A DNA stretch of 64,000 bases from Diploptera punctata (GCA_030220185.1 JASPKZ010003438.1:1-64000), one strand, 5' to 3'; shown: positions 11,041 through 20,575, counted from the first letter of the stretch. Notes: generated by a model from the letters alone, not told the origin. A program made the numbers and translations.

Positions 11041-11112
11041 CCTAGACCGAGACTCGAACCCGGGACCTTTGACTTGCCGGGCCAAATGCTCTACTGACTG
11101 AGCTACCGAGGC
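11041..11112 (-). repeat. tRNA-like sequence (family 1)
   Basis: This is a minus-strand copy with an intact T arm (CCGGGTTCGAGTCTCGG) and a mutated D arm (CAGTCAGTAG). The anticodon loop keeps CCGGCAA, with C at position 33. Confidence 0.7.
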
Positions 11113-11360
11113 GAGTTGCGATCTAGACGCAAATTTTTCTCTTCAAATATAATTTATCTTTCATTGAGAAATGTTAAATTAATAATAAAAACATCATTAG
11201 AAGCCTTACTAGCTTTATAAAGTAATGTTAAATTCCCAATAAATGTCTTCTTAACTAAGAAGCAGCCATTTGCAAAGATAGAAGCAATGGTTTCAAAAGC
11301 ATTTGGTGAGAGGGAATTACAACGTATATAAGAGAAAAATTTGCGTCTAGATCGCAACTC

Positions 11361-11433
11361 GCCTCGGTAGCTCAGTTGGTAGAGCATTTGGCCCGGCAAG
11401 CCAAAGGTCCCAGGTTCGAGTCTTGGTCTAGGC
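11361..11433 (+). repeat. tRNA-like sequence (family 1)
   Basis: The sequence GCCTCGGTAGCTCAGTTGG to GGTCTAGGC folds with D, anticodon and T arms. The loop CCGGCAA lacks U33 and the acceptor stem pairs only over its first four bases. A TATATAAG box lies about 30 bp upstream, as in the other family-1 units. Confidence 0.75.
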
Positions 11434-11689
11434 GAAAATTTTTCTTTTCAAATATAAGAAGAAGATTGTATATATAGTGCATGAATGTCAACACATACCG
11501 CATATGGGAGTTAATATAAAAACATTTGTAGCAATTAATTATACCATCAAAAAAAGAACCACTGTTTGCACTTTCTTGAATGTGTTTTTTCCCAGAAAAA
11601 TATAATTGTCATATTTACATCATAGGACATCAGAAATGAATTAATATACAGTTTAATATATTTAAATTAATATTGGGAAGTAAACATTA

Positions 11690-11865
11690 TGAGGTTATAT
11701 CATTAATAGTGAGTGGAGAACATTTTTAATCGACTCATGAGTGGAAGCCATGACTGAAGAAGGACATGATTTTGTCTGAAACCGTCAGTATCAAACAAGT
11801 TTGAAAATGTATGAGGTGAGTTGATTGAAAATGTTCTCCACTCACTATTAATACAGTTTGATGTG
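11690..11865 (+). mobile_element. Short Penelope terminal unit with inverted ends
   Basis: Inverted arms (TAATAGTGAGTGGAGAACAT and its complement at about 11830-11852) enclose a hammerhead-like core and the ATGAGGTGAGT terminal motif of the PLEs. There is no coding capacity. It is comparable to the PLE tail at 15840-15930. Confidence 0.65.
11745..11795 (+). ncRNA. Hammerhead ribozyme, PLE type, probably weak
   Basis: The core CTGAAGA (11754-11760) and GAAA (11778-11781) flank a stem II made of GGACA and TGTCT. The stem III side (ACCGTCAGT) keeps only two pairs, against a full palindrome in better copies. Stem I pairs over about three bases. Cleavage is doubtful. Confidence 0.5.
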
Positions 11866-11999
11866 TCTCATTTTTTCTCCACCAGAGTGCATTCTTACAA
11901 TATTGCGTTCCTTTGGCAATAAATAATATGATCTGGTTGCAGTGACGAACAAAATAAGCAAATGAAGCATACCAATCATTTCTCATTTGTTTTCAAACA

Positions 12000-12165
12000 T
12001 CGCCATTTACATTAAATATATAAATATTTTAAAATAACTATGTAATTTGTTAACATGTCTGAAGAAGGTACATTGTACCAAAACACTGAATTATATAATA
12101 AATATGAAAATCAAATAAAACTATGTTTTATTTTTATTTAATTAAAATAACTATATTAAAGTAAT
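12000..12165 (+). mobile_element. Penelope terminus remnant
   Basis: The sequence from TTAACATGTCTGAAGAAGG to the TTATTTTTATTTAATTAA stretch is the reverse complement of the PLE end at 24690-24795. The ribozyme region has lost the GAAA and stem III bases present at 24754-24764, so this copy is dead. Confidence 0.65.
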
Positions 12166-12538
12166 GATTTGTGAATATTTTATTCGTTAAATAGTCCTAA
12201 GAAATACCACTCTTGATTTCCAAATTATCTAGATAAATTCACTCATGGCATTATTTATGATAAACTGGATGGCAACAGTTTCAGTGGATATCTCCATCAT
12301 TTTGAGCCAGAAATTGACTGTTGGAAATCTTGTATACTACATTGTTTCCCTCTGGTGGTGGATGGGAAGACAAAACCTCACAATTAAACTGTTTTCTCTG
12401 GGAACTTTAAAATTCATTATTTTGTCTCTGTTTTTCCAGTTGTAGATTTTTTCCCCATTCTATGAGTTCTGTTAGTTTTTGCAGTTGTTTAAATAGTTTT
12501 GACTTTTTTGTGATTTTGTATTTTATTTTGTCATATAG

Positions 12539-12695
12539 ATGGGACCAATTAGAAGAAGGAATCAAGGAACAGCAAAAGCGACAAGATGCAGTGGAGCAGA
12601 AACCTTACAGCAGACACTTGCCTGGCTTGATGCTATGGAGAAAACATTGCAGCATGACCCAGCAAGAGATTCGCTCTAAACTGCTCAAACATAAG
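12539..12695 (+). pseudogene. Spectrin-repeat exon 1 (spectraplakin-like), with frame lesions
   Basis: This is an exon-like block between a CATATAG acceptor (12538) and an AAG|GTAATT donor (12696). The first frame reads WDQLEEGIKEQQKRQDAVE. After a one-base shift near 12597 the second reads AETLQQTLAWLDAMEKTLQ, and after another shift near 12668 it reads QEIRSKLLKHK. W..L....K.R and AWLD.ME are typical of spectrin-repeat helices. Spectraplakins are giant actin-microtubule crosslinkers made of a long spectrin-repeat rod. The exon ends in phase 0, and the next segment at 22039 continues smoothly. The two frame breaks mean either decay or sequencing indels. Confidence 0.65.
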
Positions 12696-12740
12696 GTAAT
12701 TATTGCATTCCATACGTTATTATTCAATTATTTGACATGT

Positions 12741-13004
12741 ACCATGTTAGTCACCAGTCTATGAGACTCTACACTTCAATCAATCAATTTCAGGCTTCTC
12801 CAAATGGAAGTTGGTTTTCTGTCTTATTCACAAAGATCATCTACAACTCCCTATTGTCCACTTCTTCCAAGTGGCTTTCTTGTCTTCTCTTCTTGTAAGC
12901 CCATGTTTCCCTTAAAAGAGATTTAGGTGCTCTCCCCTACAGGGAAGAATTTCAACCATATTAATTTAGTTACACTTGTTTTCGTATAGATGTCATTTTG
13001 AGTG
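12741..13004. other. Intron sequence, no feature seen
   Basis: I find no coding, tRNA-like or inverted-repeat signal between the exon and the SINE beginning near 13005. Confidence 0.5.
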
Positions 13005-13285
13005 GTCCGTGGTCAGCATTCCGCCTCATACTGACATCTAGTAAACCAAGGTAGTACTAGGACGGGAAAATTCAGTAAATTTTGCTTAGAGGCCTTTTCA
13101 TTCAGGCTTAAGGATTTTTACGACCCTGAAAATCTTCAGACTCGGGACCCACAGCTTAAAGTCCCTCCCAGAGGACTTGCTCCTTGGATTTATCCATCCT
13201 AAAAAAATTCATCGACCCCGGCCAGGTTTGAACCTGCGACCCTCGGGACCAGAGGCAAGGAGCATAACCACTAGTCCACTAATAA
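13005..13285 (-). mobile_element. tRNA-derived SINE, family 3, minus strand
   Basis: On the minus strand a tRNA-like head (GTGGACTAGTGGTTATGCTC, B box GGTTCAAACCTGG) is followed by a body. The body shares CGGGACCCACAG, ATCTTCAGACTC and CATCCTA-type segments, in complement, with 20349-20575 and 55355-55580. No clear target duplication was found. Confidence 0.7.
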
Positions 13286-13309
13286 TATCTTGATACACCT
13301 GGTCTTTCC

Positions 13310-13860
13310 AATATACCTTAGATCTATCCAGTGGTCTTTTACCTCTTATAGCTATTTTCTTTAGTCTTATGTTGTTGTATCCAAGCCATCTATGTCATCT
13401 ACTCTTCACTATTGCTGTCATATTCAGATCTAAATTTTCTCTTTTTTTTCTTATTCTCTATCCTTCATTTTCTTTAATAGCACCAAAAAAATTGCGTAAA
13501 ATTTTATTTACAAAAGTGATGAAAGCTCTTTCTGATTCTCTTATGAGAATCCAAGTTTCAGCTGCATACAACAATTGTGGTAAATTTATTGTTTTGAAGC
13601 CGTTGAGCTTTCTTGCTCTATTTAAGAGCTTCGAGCTTAAAACTTTATTTAGATTATGGTAACTTTTATTGACACTGGATAAGCAGAGTACAGTTTCTTT
13701 TTCAAGCAAATTTTTTCATTAAACTTGTTTCCAAAATATTTTAATCGTCCAACTTTTTCAAATTTTCAGTTATCTATTTTCAAATAATTCTTGTTATTAA
13801 AATGTCTTGAAATATACATGTATTTGGTTTTAGTGCATTTGTATTAGGAAAAATGCTTGT
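13310..13860 (-). mobile_element. LINE RT fragment
   Basis: Minus-strand frame 13709-13458 reads SKLLNRARKLNGFKTINLPQ, LLYAAETW and FVNKILRNFFGAIKENEG, the post-RT region of an RTE-like LINE. Upstream near 13760, LDDLKYFGNKF matches the thumb. It is heavily mutated and truncated at both ends. Confidence 0.6.
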
Positions 13861-14134
13861 CACTTAAATTGTGTTGCTTGGTGTTTGGCAATGCAGCAAT
13901 TAGCTCTTTGCACTCTAGTATTTTTCTATGTTGGATCCAGGGGGTAACACTTTGCAAACTTGATGATGTTCTTCAGTCATTTCTTCTTGATTGTTGCATT
14001 AGGACAATTTGGATTGGTTAAATTTCTATTTTATTTAAATTATTTGTTACATTGTCATGTTCTGTGGTAAGTCTACAGTTTTTCATGGCATTTCAGGAAC
14101 AATTTCTGGTTTATATTTGAAGAGAAAAATTATT

Positions 14135-14207
14135 GCCTAGACCGAGACTCGAAGCAGGGACCTTTGGCTTGCTGGGCCAAATGCTCTACCAACTGAGCTA
14201 CCGAGGC
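14135..14207 (-). repeat. tRNA-like sequence (family 1)
   Basis: This minus copy has A and B boxes largely kept, but the T arm carries GAAGCAGGG in place of GAACCCGGG. Confidence 0.65.
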
Positions 14208-14436
14208 AAGTTGCAATGTAGACGCAAATTTTTCTCTTATATACGTTGTAATTCCCTCGGCCAAATGCTTGAAACCTTTGCTTCTATCTTTGCAAATGGC
14301 GGCTTCTTAGTTAAGAAGACATTTATTGGGAATTTAACACTACTTTATAAAGCCAGTAGGGCTTCTATTGATGTTTTTATTATTGATTTAACACTTCTCA
14401 CTGAAGGATAAATTATATTTGAAGAGAAAAATTTTT

Positions 14437-14510
14437 GCCTAGACCGAGACTTGAACCCGGGATCTTTGGCTTGCCAGGCCAAATGCTCTACCAACTGAGC
14501 TACCAAGTCG
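14437..14510 (-). repeat. tRNA-like sequence (family 1)
   Basis: This minus copy has an intact T arm and anticodon arm. The 5' end is mutated (TACCAAGTCG on the plus strand). Confidence 0.65.
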
Positions 14511-14658
14511 AGTTGCGATCTAGATGCAAATTTTTCTCTTATATATGTTGTAATTCCCTCGTGCCAAATGCTTGAAATCTTTGCTTCTATCTTTGCAAAT
14601 TTGGCGCTAGGGAATTACAACGTATATAAGAGAAATATTTGCATCTAGATCGCAGCTC

Positions 14659-14731
14659 GCCTCGGTAGCTCAGTTGGTAGAGTAATAGGCCCAGCAAGCC
14701 AAAGGTCCCGGGTTCAAGTCTGAGTCTAGGC
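14659..14731 (+). repeat. tRNA-like sequence (family 1)
   Basis: The plus copy starts GCCTCGGTAGCTCAGTTGG and ends GAGTCTAGGC. The anticodon arm is altered (AATAGGCCCAGCAAGCC). Confidence 0.65.
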
Positions 14732-14740
14732 AAAAATTTT

Positions 14741-15729
14741 ACCAACAGGTTTCGGGTTTGTCAATGGGTAATCCGCTTTCACCATTTTTAGCTGATTTGT
14801 TCATGAGTTACTTGGAGTGTCAAATCACTAAAGCATACCCATGGATGTTTAAGACTTGGTACAGATATGTGGATGATATTTTTGCAATAATAAATTCTAA
14901 AGATATTGAAGATGCTCTTAAATTATTAAACCTTCACGATGAATCAGTAAAGTTTACCGTCGAATTAGAAAAAGAAAACAAAATTCCTTTTTTGGATTTA
15001 TGTATAATTAGGAATGATCAAACACTGAAAATTGAATTTGATATATTTAGAAAAGGAACTCATACAGATAATTACATTAAATCATCAGGCTTCAATCACA
15101 TTGCTCATAAGCATGCAATATTCAATAGCTTAATTTACAGATTGACAAATGTACCATTAAACGAAGAAAATTTCAATAAAGAGTTTAAACATATCTTAAA
15201 CACTGCTAGATTAAATGGTTTTGATAAAGAATTAATTATAAATAAGTTGAAGAAATTCAAACACAATAAAAGACTTAATGAATATACTACTTTACAAAAT
15301 TGCAAAGAAAAGAAAAAATACAAGAAAATTACTTACCATCCTGAAATGCATAGGAAATTTCAAAAAATTTTTGACAAATACAACATTTTTTTGGCACCAA
15401 TAAATAAATTTAGTCTGGGTAATCTTCTAAGTACCAATAAAAAAGTCAAAGTTCCAGACAGTAAGAAATCTGGAATTTATCAAATAAATTGTGAAGATTG
15501 CAATAAAGTTTATATAGGAAAAACAAAAAGGAATTTGGAAATTCGGACAAAAGAACATTTCAGAAATATTAAAAATTGTGAAATTGAAAAATCTGCAATT
15601 GCTGCACATAGTTTATTAGAACATCATAAAATTGGAAGAGAAGCTAAACTTTTAAAACAAGTAGAGAAACCTTTGGAATTGACAGTTTGGGAAAAATATA
15701 CATTCAGAAAAACAAAAATAGATCAATGA
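14741..15729 (+). CDS. Penelope reverse transcriptase plus GIY-YIG endonuclease, 5'-truncated
   Basis: The frame is open from the insertion edge to 15729. The RT part shows LSMGNPLSPFLADLFM and, about 30 residues on, WYRYVDDIFAI with the catalytic YVDD. IPFLDLCI and HAIFNSLIYRL, conserved in PLEs, follow. The C-terminus holds a GIY-YIG nuclease: KKSGIYQINCEDCNKVYIGK, then RTKEHFRNI, EKSAIAAHS and LTVWEK. A CxxC pair precedes the YIG, as is usual in PLEs. The protein copies PLE RNA and cuts target DNA. The first ATG in frame (14758) lies inside the RT, so this is a truncated gene remnant and not a start. A nearby frame change at 15680 extends the tail. Confidence 0.85.
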
Positions 15730-15849
15730 ATTTTGATATCCCTAACGAAATTACATTGATTTCAAAGTTCATAAATTCAACCATAGATAGCAGCACTGAA
15801 GATGGCGACAATAGAATAGTTGACGGCCGAAGAATTTCAACAGTCGGAG

Positions 15850-15898
15850 TTATGGCTGACGATGAACATGATTATGTTTGAAATCGCGATATCATGGA
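15850..15898 (+). ncRNA. Hammerhead ribozyme in PLE terminus
   Basis: The core CTGACGA (15856-15862) is followed by stem II (GAACAT/ATGTTT with loop GATT) and GAAA (15880-15883). Stem III lies in the palindrome ATCGCGAT (15883-15890), with the cleavage nucleotide A at 15891. Stem I pairs ATGG with TCAT. A stem III this short would be expected to work as a dimer, and its self-complementarity permits that. One unpaired T follows A9. Penelope elements are known to carry such ribozymes. Confidence 0.7.
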
Positions 15899-15952
15899 AG
15901 CATGAATCCTATGAGGTGAGTTATTTAAACAATATGTTCTCCGATGATTTTT

Positions 15953-16022
15953 AAAAATTTTTCTCTTCAAATGTAATTTATCCTTCAGTGAGAAGTGTTA
16001 AATCAATAATAAAAACATCAGT
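15953..16022 (+). repeat. Tail of split tRNA-like repeat
   Basis: The sequence from TTTTTCTCTTCAAAT to AATAAAAACATCA continues the family-1 repeat interrupted by the PLE. Confidence 0.75.
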
Positions 16023-16112
16023 TTCTGCTTTGTTAATGATGGTATTCCATTTTCTGTCTTTAGCTTTATTGTGTAGATCTTGCATATGTGTTTACTTACT
16101 TACTCACTGGCA

Positions 16113-17111
16113 CTATCGAACCCGTAGGTTCATGGCCGCGCGGACATAAGCTCTCCATACATCCCTATCCTGAGCTAATGTTTTCGAATCATTCCCTGGA
16201 TAATCTACTTCCCTCAAATCATAGTTAATGTTGTTCTCCCACCTCATTCTTGGTCTACCAACTGGGCGTTTTCCTTCTGGCTTTCCTACAAGAAGTTTCC
16301 ATGCACGTCTTTCATTCCCCATACGCGCAACATGTCCTGCCCATCGCAGTCTACAAGACTTAACTGTTCTTATTATATCTGGCTTCCTATAAAGACCATG
16401 TAGTTCATTGTTATGTAGTCTTCTCCATTCACCTGTCTGTTCATCTCTCTTTGGTCCAAAAATTTTCCTAAGAACTTTATTCTCAAATACTTGTAATCTC
16501 CTTTCTTCCCTTAAAGTAAGAGTCCATGTTTCGCACCCATATAATATAACTGGTAGAATAATAGTTTTATATATTTTCAGTTTAACGTTTTTTGAAAGGA
16601 GTTGGGACATCAAAAGGATCTGCAATGCATAATAGCACGCATTTCCAGAATTGAGCCTATGTTTAATTTCTTTGTGCATCTCATTCCTATTTGTGATTAT
16701 TGTTCCTAGGTATTTGAATTCAGCCACTTCCTCAAAATTTTCCTCCTTTGTCATTAGCTGTCCAGTTCCATTATATAATAAATTTCTATGTGTGACCATA
16801 TATTTAGTTTTATTGATATTTACTTCCAGTCCTAATTTCTTAGTGTTACTCAACAGTGTGTGCATATTGTCTTTTAGTATCTCCTCGCTATCGGCCAGTA
16901 GTACTACATCATCAGCATAAACTAACAGCTTATTAATACCATTCAGTTGTAAGCCTTCCTCATTCTCTAAAGATTTAATGGCATGCTCTAGTACAAAATT
17001 AAATAGTAGAGGAGATAGTGCATCTCCTTGCTTCAACCCATTCTGGATTTCAAAAGTGTTTGAAAACTGTTTGCCTACACGCACCCTACTCTTTGAGCTA
17101 TTTAGACACAT
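16113..17111 (-). pseudogene. RTE reverse transcriptase C-terminal half, 332 codons open
   Basis: This open frame starts in the palm (SKSRVRVGKQFSNTFEIQNG), runs through LKQGDALSPLLFNFVLEHA and LLVYADDVVLLAD (catalytic ADD) and the thumb. It ends with LYGCETWTL, RLRWAGHVARMGNE, RPVGRPRMRWEN and AAMNLRVR. The intact frame suggests a fairly young copy. The N-terminal endonuclease and early RT are missing or separated by the dimer insertion, so no working protein can be made. Confidence 0.85.
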
Positions 17112-17184
17112 TTGTATAATGTTTGTATTATTAATTTAACATTTCTCAATGAAAGATAAATTATATTTGAGGAGAAAAATTTTC

Positions 17185-17257
17185 GCCTAGACCGAGACTC
17201 GAACCCGGGATCTTTGGCTTGCCGGGCCAAATGCTCTACCAACTGAGCTACCGAGGC
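17185..17257 (-). repeat. tRNA-like sequence (family 1)
   Basis: This is a well-preserved minus copy with A box, B box and CCGGCAA loop. TATATAAG lies upstream of it, near 17287. Confidence 0.75.
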
Positions 17258-17672
17258 GAGTTACGATCTAGATGCAAATTTTTCTCTTATATACGTTGTA
17301 ATTCCCTATCACCAAATGCTTTTGAAACCATTGCTTCTATCTTTGCAAATGGTGGCTTCTTTGTTAAGAAGACATTTATTGGGAATTTAACATTACTTTA
17401 TAAAGCTAGTAAGGCTTCTAATGATGTTTTTATTATTAATTTAACATTTCTCAATGAAAGATAAATTATATTTGAAGAGAAATGTTAAATTAATAATAAA
17501 AAACATCATTAGAAGCCTTACTAGCTTTATAAAGTAATGTTAAATTCTCAATAAATGTCTTCTTAACAAAGAAGCCACCATTTGCAAAGATAGAAACAAT
17601 GGTTTCAAAAGCATTTGGTGATAGAGAATTACAACGTATATAAGAGAAAAATTTGCGTCTAGATTGTAACTC

Positions 17673-17734
17673 GCCTAGGTAGCTCAGTTGGCCCAGCAAG
17701 CCAAAGGTCCCCGGGTTCAAGTCTCGGTCTAGGC
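17673..17734 (+). repeat. tRNA-like sequence (family 1), D/anticodon deletion
   Basis: The plus copy has lost about 11 bases between the D stem and the anticodon arm (CAGTTGGCCCAGCAAGCC). The T arm is intact. Confidence 0.7.
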
Positions 17735-18172
17735 GAAAATTTTTTCTGTCAAATATAACATTTGTATAAGTCTAACTAACTTTTTAGGAATTCCAAACTC
17801 CAGCAGGATACTATATAACTTCTCCCTCTTAATTGAATCATGTGCTTTTTTGAAGTCTACATATAGTTGATGTACAGTACCATTATATTCCCATTTCTTT
17901 TCTAAAATCTGTCTTATACTAAAAATCTGATCTGTTGTAGACCTGTTTCTTCTAAATGCACATTGATGATCTCCTAGAATGTCATCAGTATAGGGAGTAA
18001 GTCTGCTTACTAATATATTTGTTAGAATGTGTTTGTTTATATTTATTTTTAATTATTCTTTTTAAGATGTTGAAGGTAAATTTTTATTAATAAATTAATG
18101 AGTCATTTTAACATCTTACCTCATATTTCATGTTTTTTCAAACACGGTAACTATAGTTTTCAAATAATCTTG

Positions 18173-18515
18173 TCATTCATTTTCAACCGCCATTATGACT
18201 ACCGGATATTCGTTGGAATCTCCCTCTCTAACGTTGCCATCTGGTGTTGATTTGACGAACTTCGAGATATCGTTGCCATCTGGTGTTGATTCGATGAACT
18301 TCGAGATGAGGTCACGTTCATCCGGAATGTCGAAATTCATAGATTTAAATTTGTTCTTCTGTATAAATATTTTCTCCCAAACTGTCAAATCCAAAGGTTT
18401 TTCCAAATGTTTTAGAAGTTTAGCTTCTTTTTCAATTCTATGACCTTCCAACAAACTATGTGCTGCAATAGCTGATTTTTCAATTTCACCATTTTTAATA
18501 TTTCTAAAGAAAAAT
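18173..18515 (-). pseudogene. Inverted GIY-YIG C-terminal copy
   Basis: The minus-strand frame 18454-18173 is identical in translation to the end of 19072-19773 (LEGHRIEKEAKLLKHLEKPL onward). It is the inverted terminal arm of the PLE and not a separate gene. Confidence 0.8.
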
Positions 18516-18526
18516 GGCTTATTTCC

Positions 18527-19773
18527 TTGAAACTAAAAAGAGAAATAATTAATGAATATTTGATTCTTACAAAACTTTGTATCGACAACAATTTTTTTAC
18601 CTTCAATGAAAAATTTTATAAACAAATCTCAGGTCTGGCTATGGGAAACCCACTTTCACCATTTTTGGCAAATTTATTTATGGGTTATTTAGAATGTCAT
18701 ATCACCAATGCTTATCCCTGGATGTTCAAATGTTGGTATAGATATGTGGATGATATTTTCTCTGTGATAAATTCTAAATATATTGAAGATACATTAAAAT
18801 TACTCAACCTCCAGGATGAATCTGTGAAATTTACTATGGAATTAGAAAATAATAACCAAATCCCATTTTTGGACCTCTACATAAGAAGGAATGAACAACA
18901 ACAAAGAATTGAATTCAATATATACAGAAAAGATACTCATATTGACAATTACATAAAGTCTTCAGGTTTCAATCATATTGCGCATAAGCATGCAATTTTC
19001 AACAGTTTGATACATAGATTATTGAATGTTCCACTAAATGAAGAGGATTTTAAGAAAGAATACAATCACATTTGGACATAGCTAATTTAAATGGTTTTGG
19101 AAAGGAAATAATTATAACTAAATTGAAGAAATTCAAACAACAAAAAAGATTAAAAGAATACACTACCCTGCAATCTGATTCAAAGAAAGGAAAACAATTT
19201 AAGAAAATCACTTATCATCCTGGAATACATAACAAATTTCAAAAAATTTTCAAGAAATTCAATATTACATTGGCACCGATAAATAAATTTAGCCTTGGTA
19301 ACTTATTAATAACCAATAAGAAAATGAACACTCCAGATAGTAAAAAATCTGGAATTTATCAAATTGATTGTCGAGATTGCAATAAAGTATACATAGGAAA
19401 AACAAAAAGAAATTTGGACACTCGCACAAAGGAACACTTTAGAAATATTAAAAATGGTGATATTGAAAAATCAGCTATTGCAGCACATAGTTTGTTGGAA
19501 GGTCATAGAATCGAAAAAGAAGCTAAACTTCTAAAACATTTGGAAAAACCTTTGGATTTGACAGTTTGGGAGAAAATATTTATACAGAAGAACAAATTTA
19601 AATCTATGAATTTCGACATTCCAGATGAACGTGACCTCATCTCGAAGTTCATCGAATCAACACCAGATGGCAACGATATCTCGAAGTTCGTCAAATCAAC
19701 ACCAGATGGCAACGTTAGAGAGGGAGATTCCAACGAATATCCGGTAGTCATAATGGCGGTTGAAAATGAATGA
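18527..19773 (+). pseudogene. Penelope RT plus GIY-YIG endonuclease, one frameshift
   Basis: Frame 18527-19081 reads FNEKFYKQISGLAMGNPLSP, FKCWYRYVDDIFSV (catalytic YVDD) and HAIFNSLIHRLLNVPLNEED. It ends at a single-base shift near 19075. Frame 19072-19773 continues with IANLNGFGKEIII and IYQIDCRDCNKVYIGKTKRN (GIY-YIG with CxxC), then RTKEHFRNI and LTVWEKIFIQKNK. The tail includes a 13-residue direct repeat (ISKF.ESTPDGN) encoded near 19650-19710. The N-terminal RT fingers are missing. It is closely related to the PLE at 14741. Confidence 0.85.
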
Positions 19774-20104
19774 CAAGATCATTTGAAAACTATAGTTACC
19801 GTGTTTGAAAAAACATGAAATATGAGGTAAGATGTTAAAATGACTCATTAATTTATTAATTAAGAACCTCATAATGTGTTTCCCAATTTTAACTTTGAAT
19901 GAGTAAATTTTTATGTTTTATTTTTTATACTTTTAATGCCACCAGGTTATCTTATGACCTACCTGACATTCTCTCCTGGCGTTGTCAGATTTGTTACCCA
20001 CTTCCTGAGGTTGGGGCATTTGGGAGGTTATGTTACCTTGACAATATGATGGATGTTAATGATAACAAAGCACCAGGAGAATCCTTAATCTAAATTCCAA
20101 ATCA

Positions 20105-20348
20105 AGGGTGATCACAGAAATAATTCCCTTTAAGGAAAAATTCCTGTGGTTTCATTGGGAATGAAACCCTCAACCTCATGAACTGTAGTCAGAAGCTCTG
20201 ACCACAAGGGATAAGTTTGTAATGTAACAGTGGAATAATTAGAGCCTTTCTTTGGAAGAAGATCAGCAATCTCAATTTCACGGTGTGTTGGTACCCAGTG
20301 CAATAGTACTTTTTTTTTTTTTGCATGTAGCTTTTGAATTTGTTCCAT
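20105..20348 (-). pseudogene. LINE RNase H fragment
   Basis: The minus frame reads KKVLLHWVPTHREIEIADLL, PKKGSN, matching the IPAHCGVTGNEIADFLAKKG motif of the LINE at 58907-59230. The conserved H and D of the RNase H fold are visible. It is truncated on both sides. Confidence 0.6.
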
Positions 20349-20575
20349 AAATTGTCGGCTACGTTGGTCTAATGGGTTGTATTCCTAGAGAGTCCCAAAG
20401 ATCATGGGTTCAAACCCAGCATTGGTCAATGTATTTTTAGGATGGGAAAATCCAAGGGATAAGTCCTCTGGGAGAGATTTTGAGTCGTGGGTCCCGAGTC
20501 TGAAGATTTTCAGGCTTGTAAAATAATTGCAAGCCTAAATAAAAAGGCTTCTATAACCAATCTTCATCCATCCAA
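20349..20575 (+). mobile_element. tRNA-derived SINE, family 3
   Basis: The tRNA-like head (GGTCTAATGGGTTGTATTCC, B box GGTTCAAACCC) is followed by the family body (GGATGGGAAAATCC, GTGGGTCCCGAGTCTGAAGA). It matches 13005-13285 and 55355-55580. Confidence 0.7.

Larger units (their letters stand above)
10691..11456. repeat. Inverted cluster of tRNA-like repeat family 1 (two minus, one plus)
   Basis: Two minus-strand tRNA-like heads (10735-10807, 11041-11112), about 306 bp apart, are followed by a plus-strand copy (11361-11433). The outer ends both carry the AAATTTTTCTCTT-type tail, so the cluster is a palindrome with tRNA 3' ends facing outwards. The body between is an inverted repeat of the same roughly 230-bp spacer. 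The flanks are A/G-rich, and a target duplication is only approximate. Confidence 0.8.
14110..14740. repeat. Inverted cluster of tRNA-like repeat family 1
   Basis: Two minus-strand heads (14135-14207, 14437-14510) and one plus head (14659-14731) lie in the same outward-facing arrangement as 10691-11456 and 35545-37490. The spacer is shortened between the second and third heads. The tail of the last head is split by the PLE at 14741-15952 and resumes at 15953-16022. Confidence 0.8.
14741..15952 (+). mobile_element. 5'-truncated Penelope-like element
   Basis: A 1.2 kb PLE is inserted in the tail of a tRNA-like repeat, with a 9-bp AAAAATTTT duplication at 14732-14740 and 15953-15961. It contains the 3' half of the RT, the GIY-YIG domain, a hammerhead ribozyme and the terminal ATGAGGTGAGT motif. 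The 5' RT half is absent. Confidence 0.85.
17120..17757. mobile_element. Inverted tRNA-like dimer (family 1) with 12-bp target duplication
   Basis: The flanking ACATTTGTATAA occurs at 17108-17119 and 17758-17769 in RTE coding sequence that would be contiguous without the insert. The 638-bp insert has a minus tRNA-like head (17185-17257), a spacer and its inverted copy, and a plus head (17673-17734). Both outer ends carry the AAATTTTTCTC tail. The duplication shows the dimer entered as one piece. Confidence 0.9.
16093..18029 (-). mobile_element. RTE LINE, 5'-truncated, split by a tRNA-like dimer
   Basis: Minus-strand RTE sequence runs from the (CTTA)n tail at 16093 through 17119 and resumes at 17758 until about 18029. 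It closely matches 3864-5040. The intervening 17120-17757 is a tRNA-like dimer with a duplicated target. The 5' end is lost near 18029, where a PLE begins. Confidence 0.85.
18030..19862 (+). mobile_element. Penelope-like element with inverted 3' end at its 5' side
   Basis: The left 490 bp (18030-18515) are the inverted copy of the element's own 3' end, encoding the same GIY-YIG C-terminus on the minus strand (18454-18173). It abuts a plus-strand RT-GIY-YIG gene (18527-19773) and terminus (to 19862). The arms are nearly identical over about 390 bp. Inverted terminal arrangements are typical of PLEs. Confidence 0.85.

Noticed and set aside
19750..19800. Hammerhead at the end of the 18030-19862 Penelope element
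   Set aside because: Stem II (AATGA/TCATT) and the palindrome AACTATAGTT are there, but the core is TTGAAAA. It is probably a dead relic.
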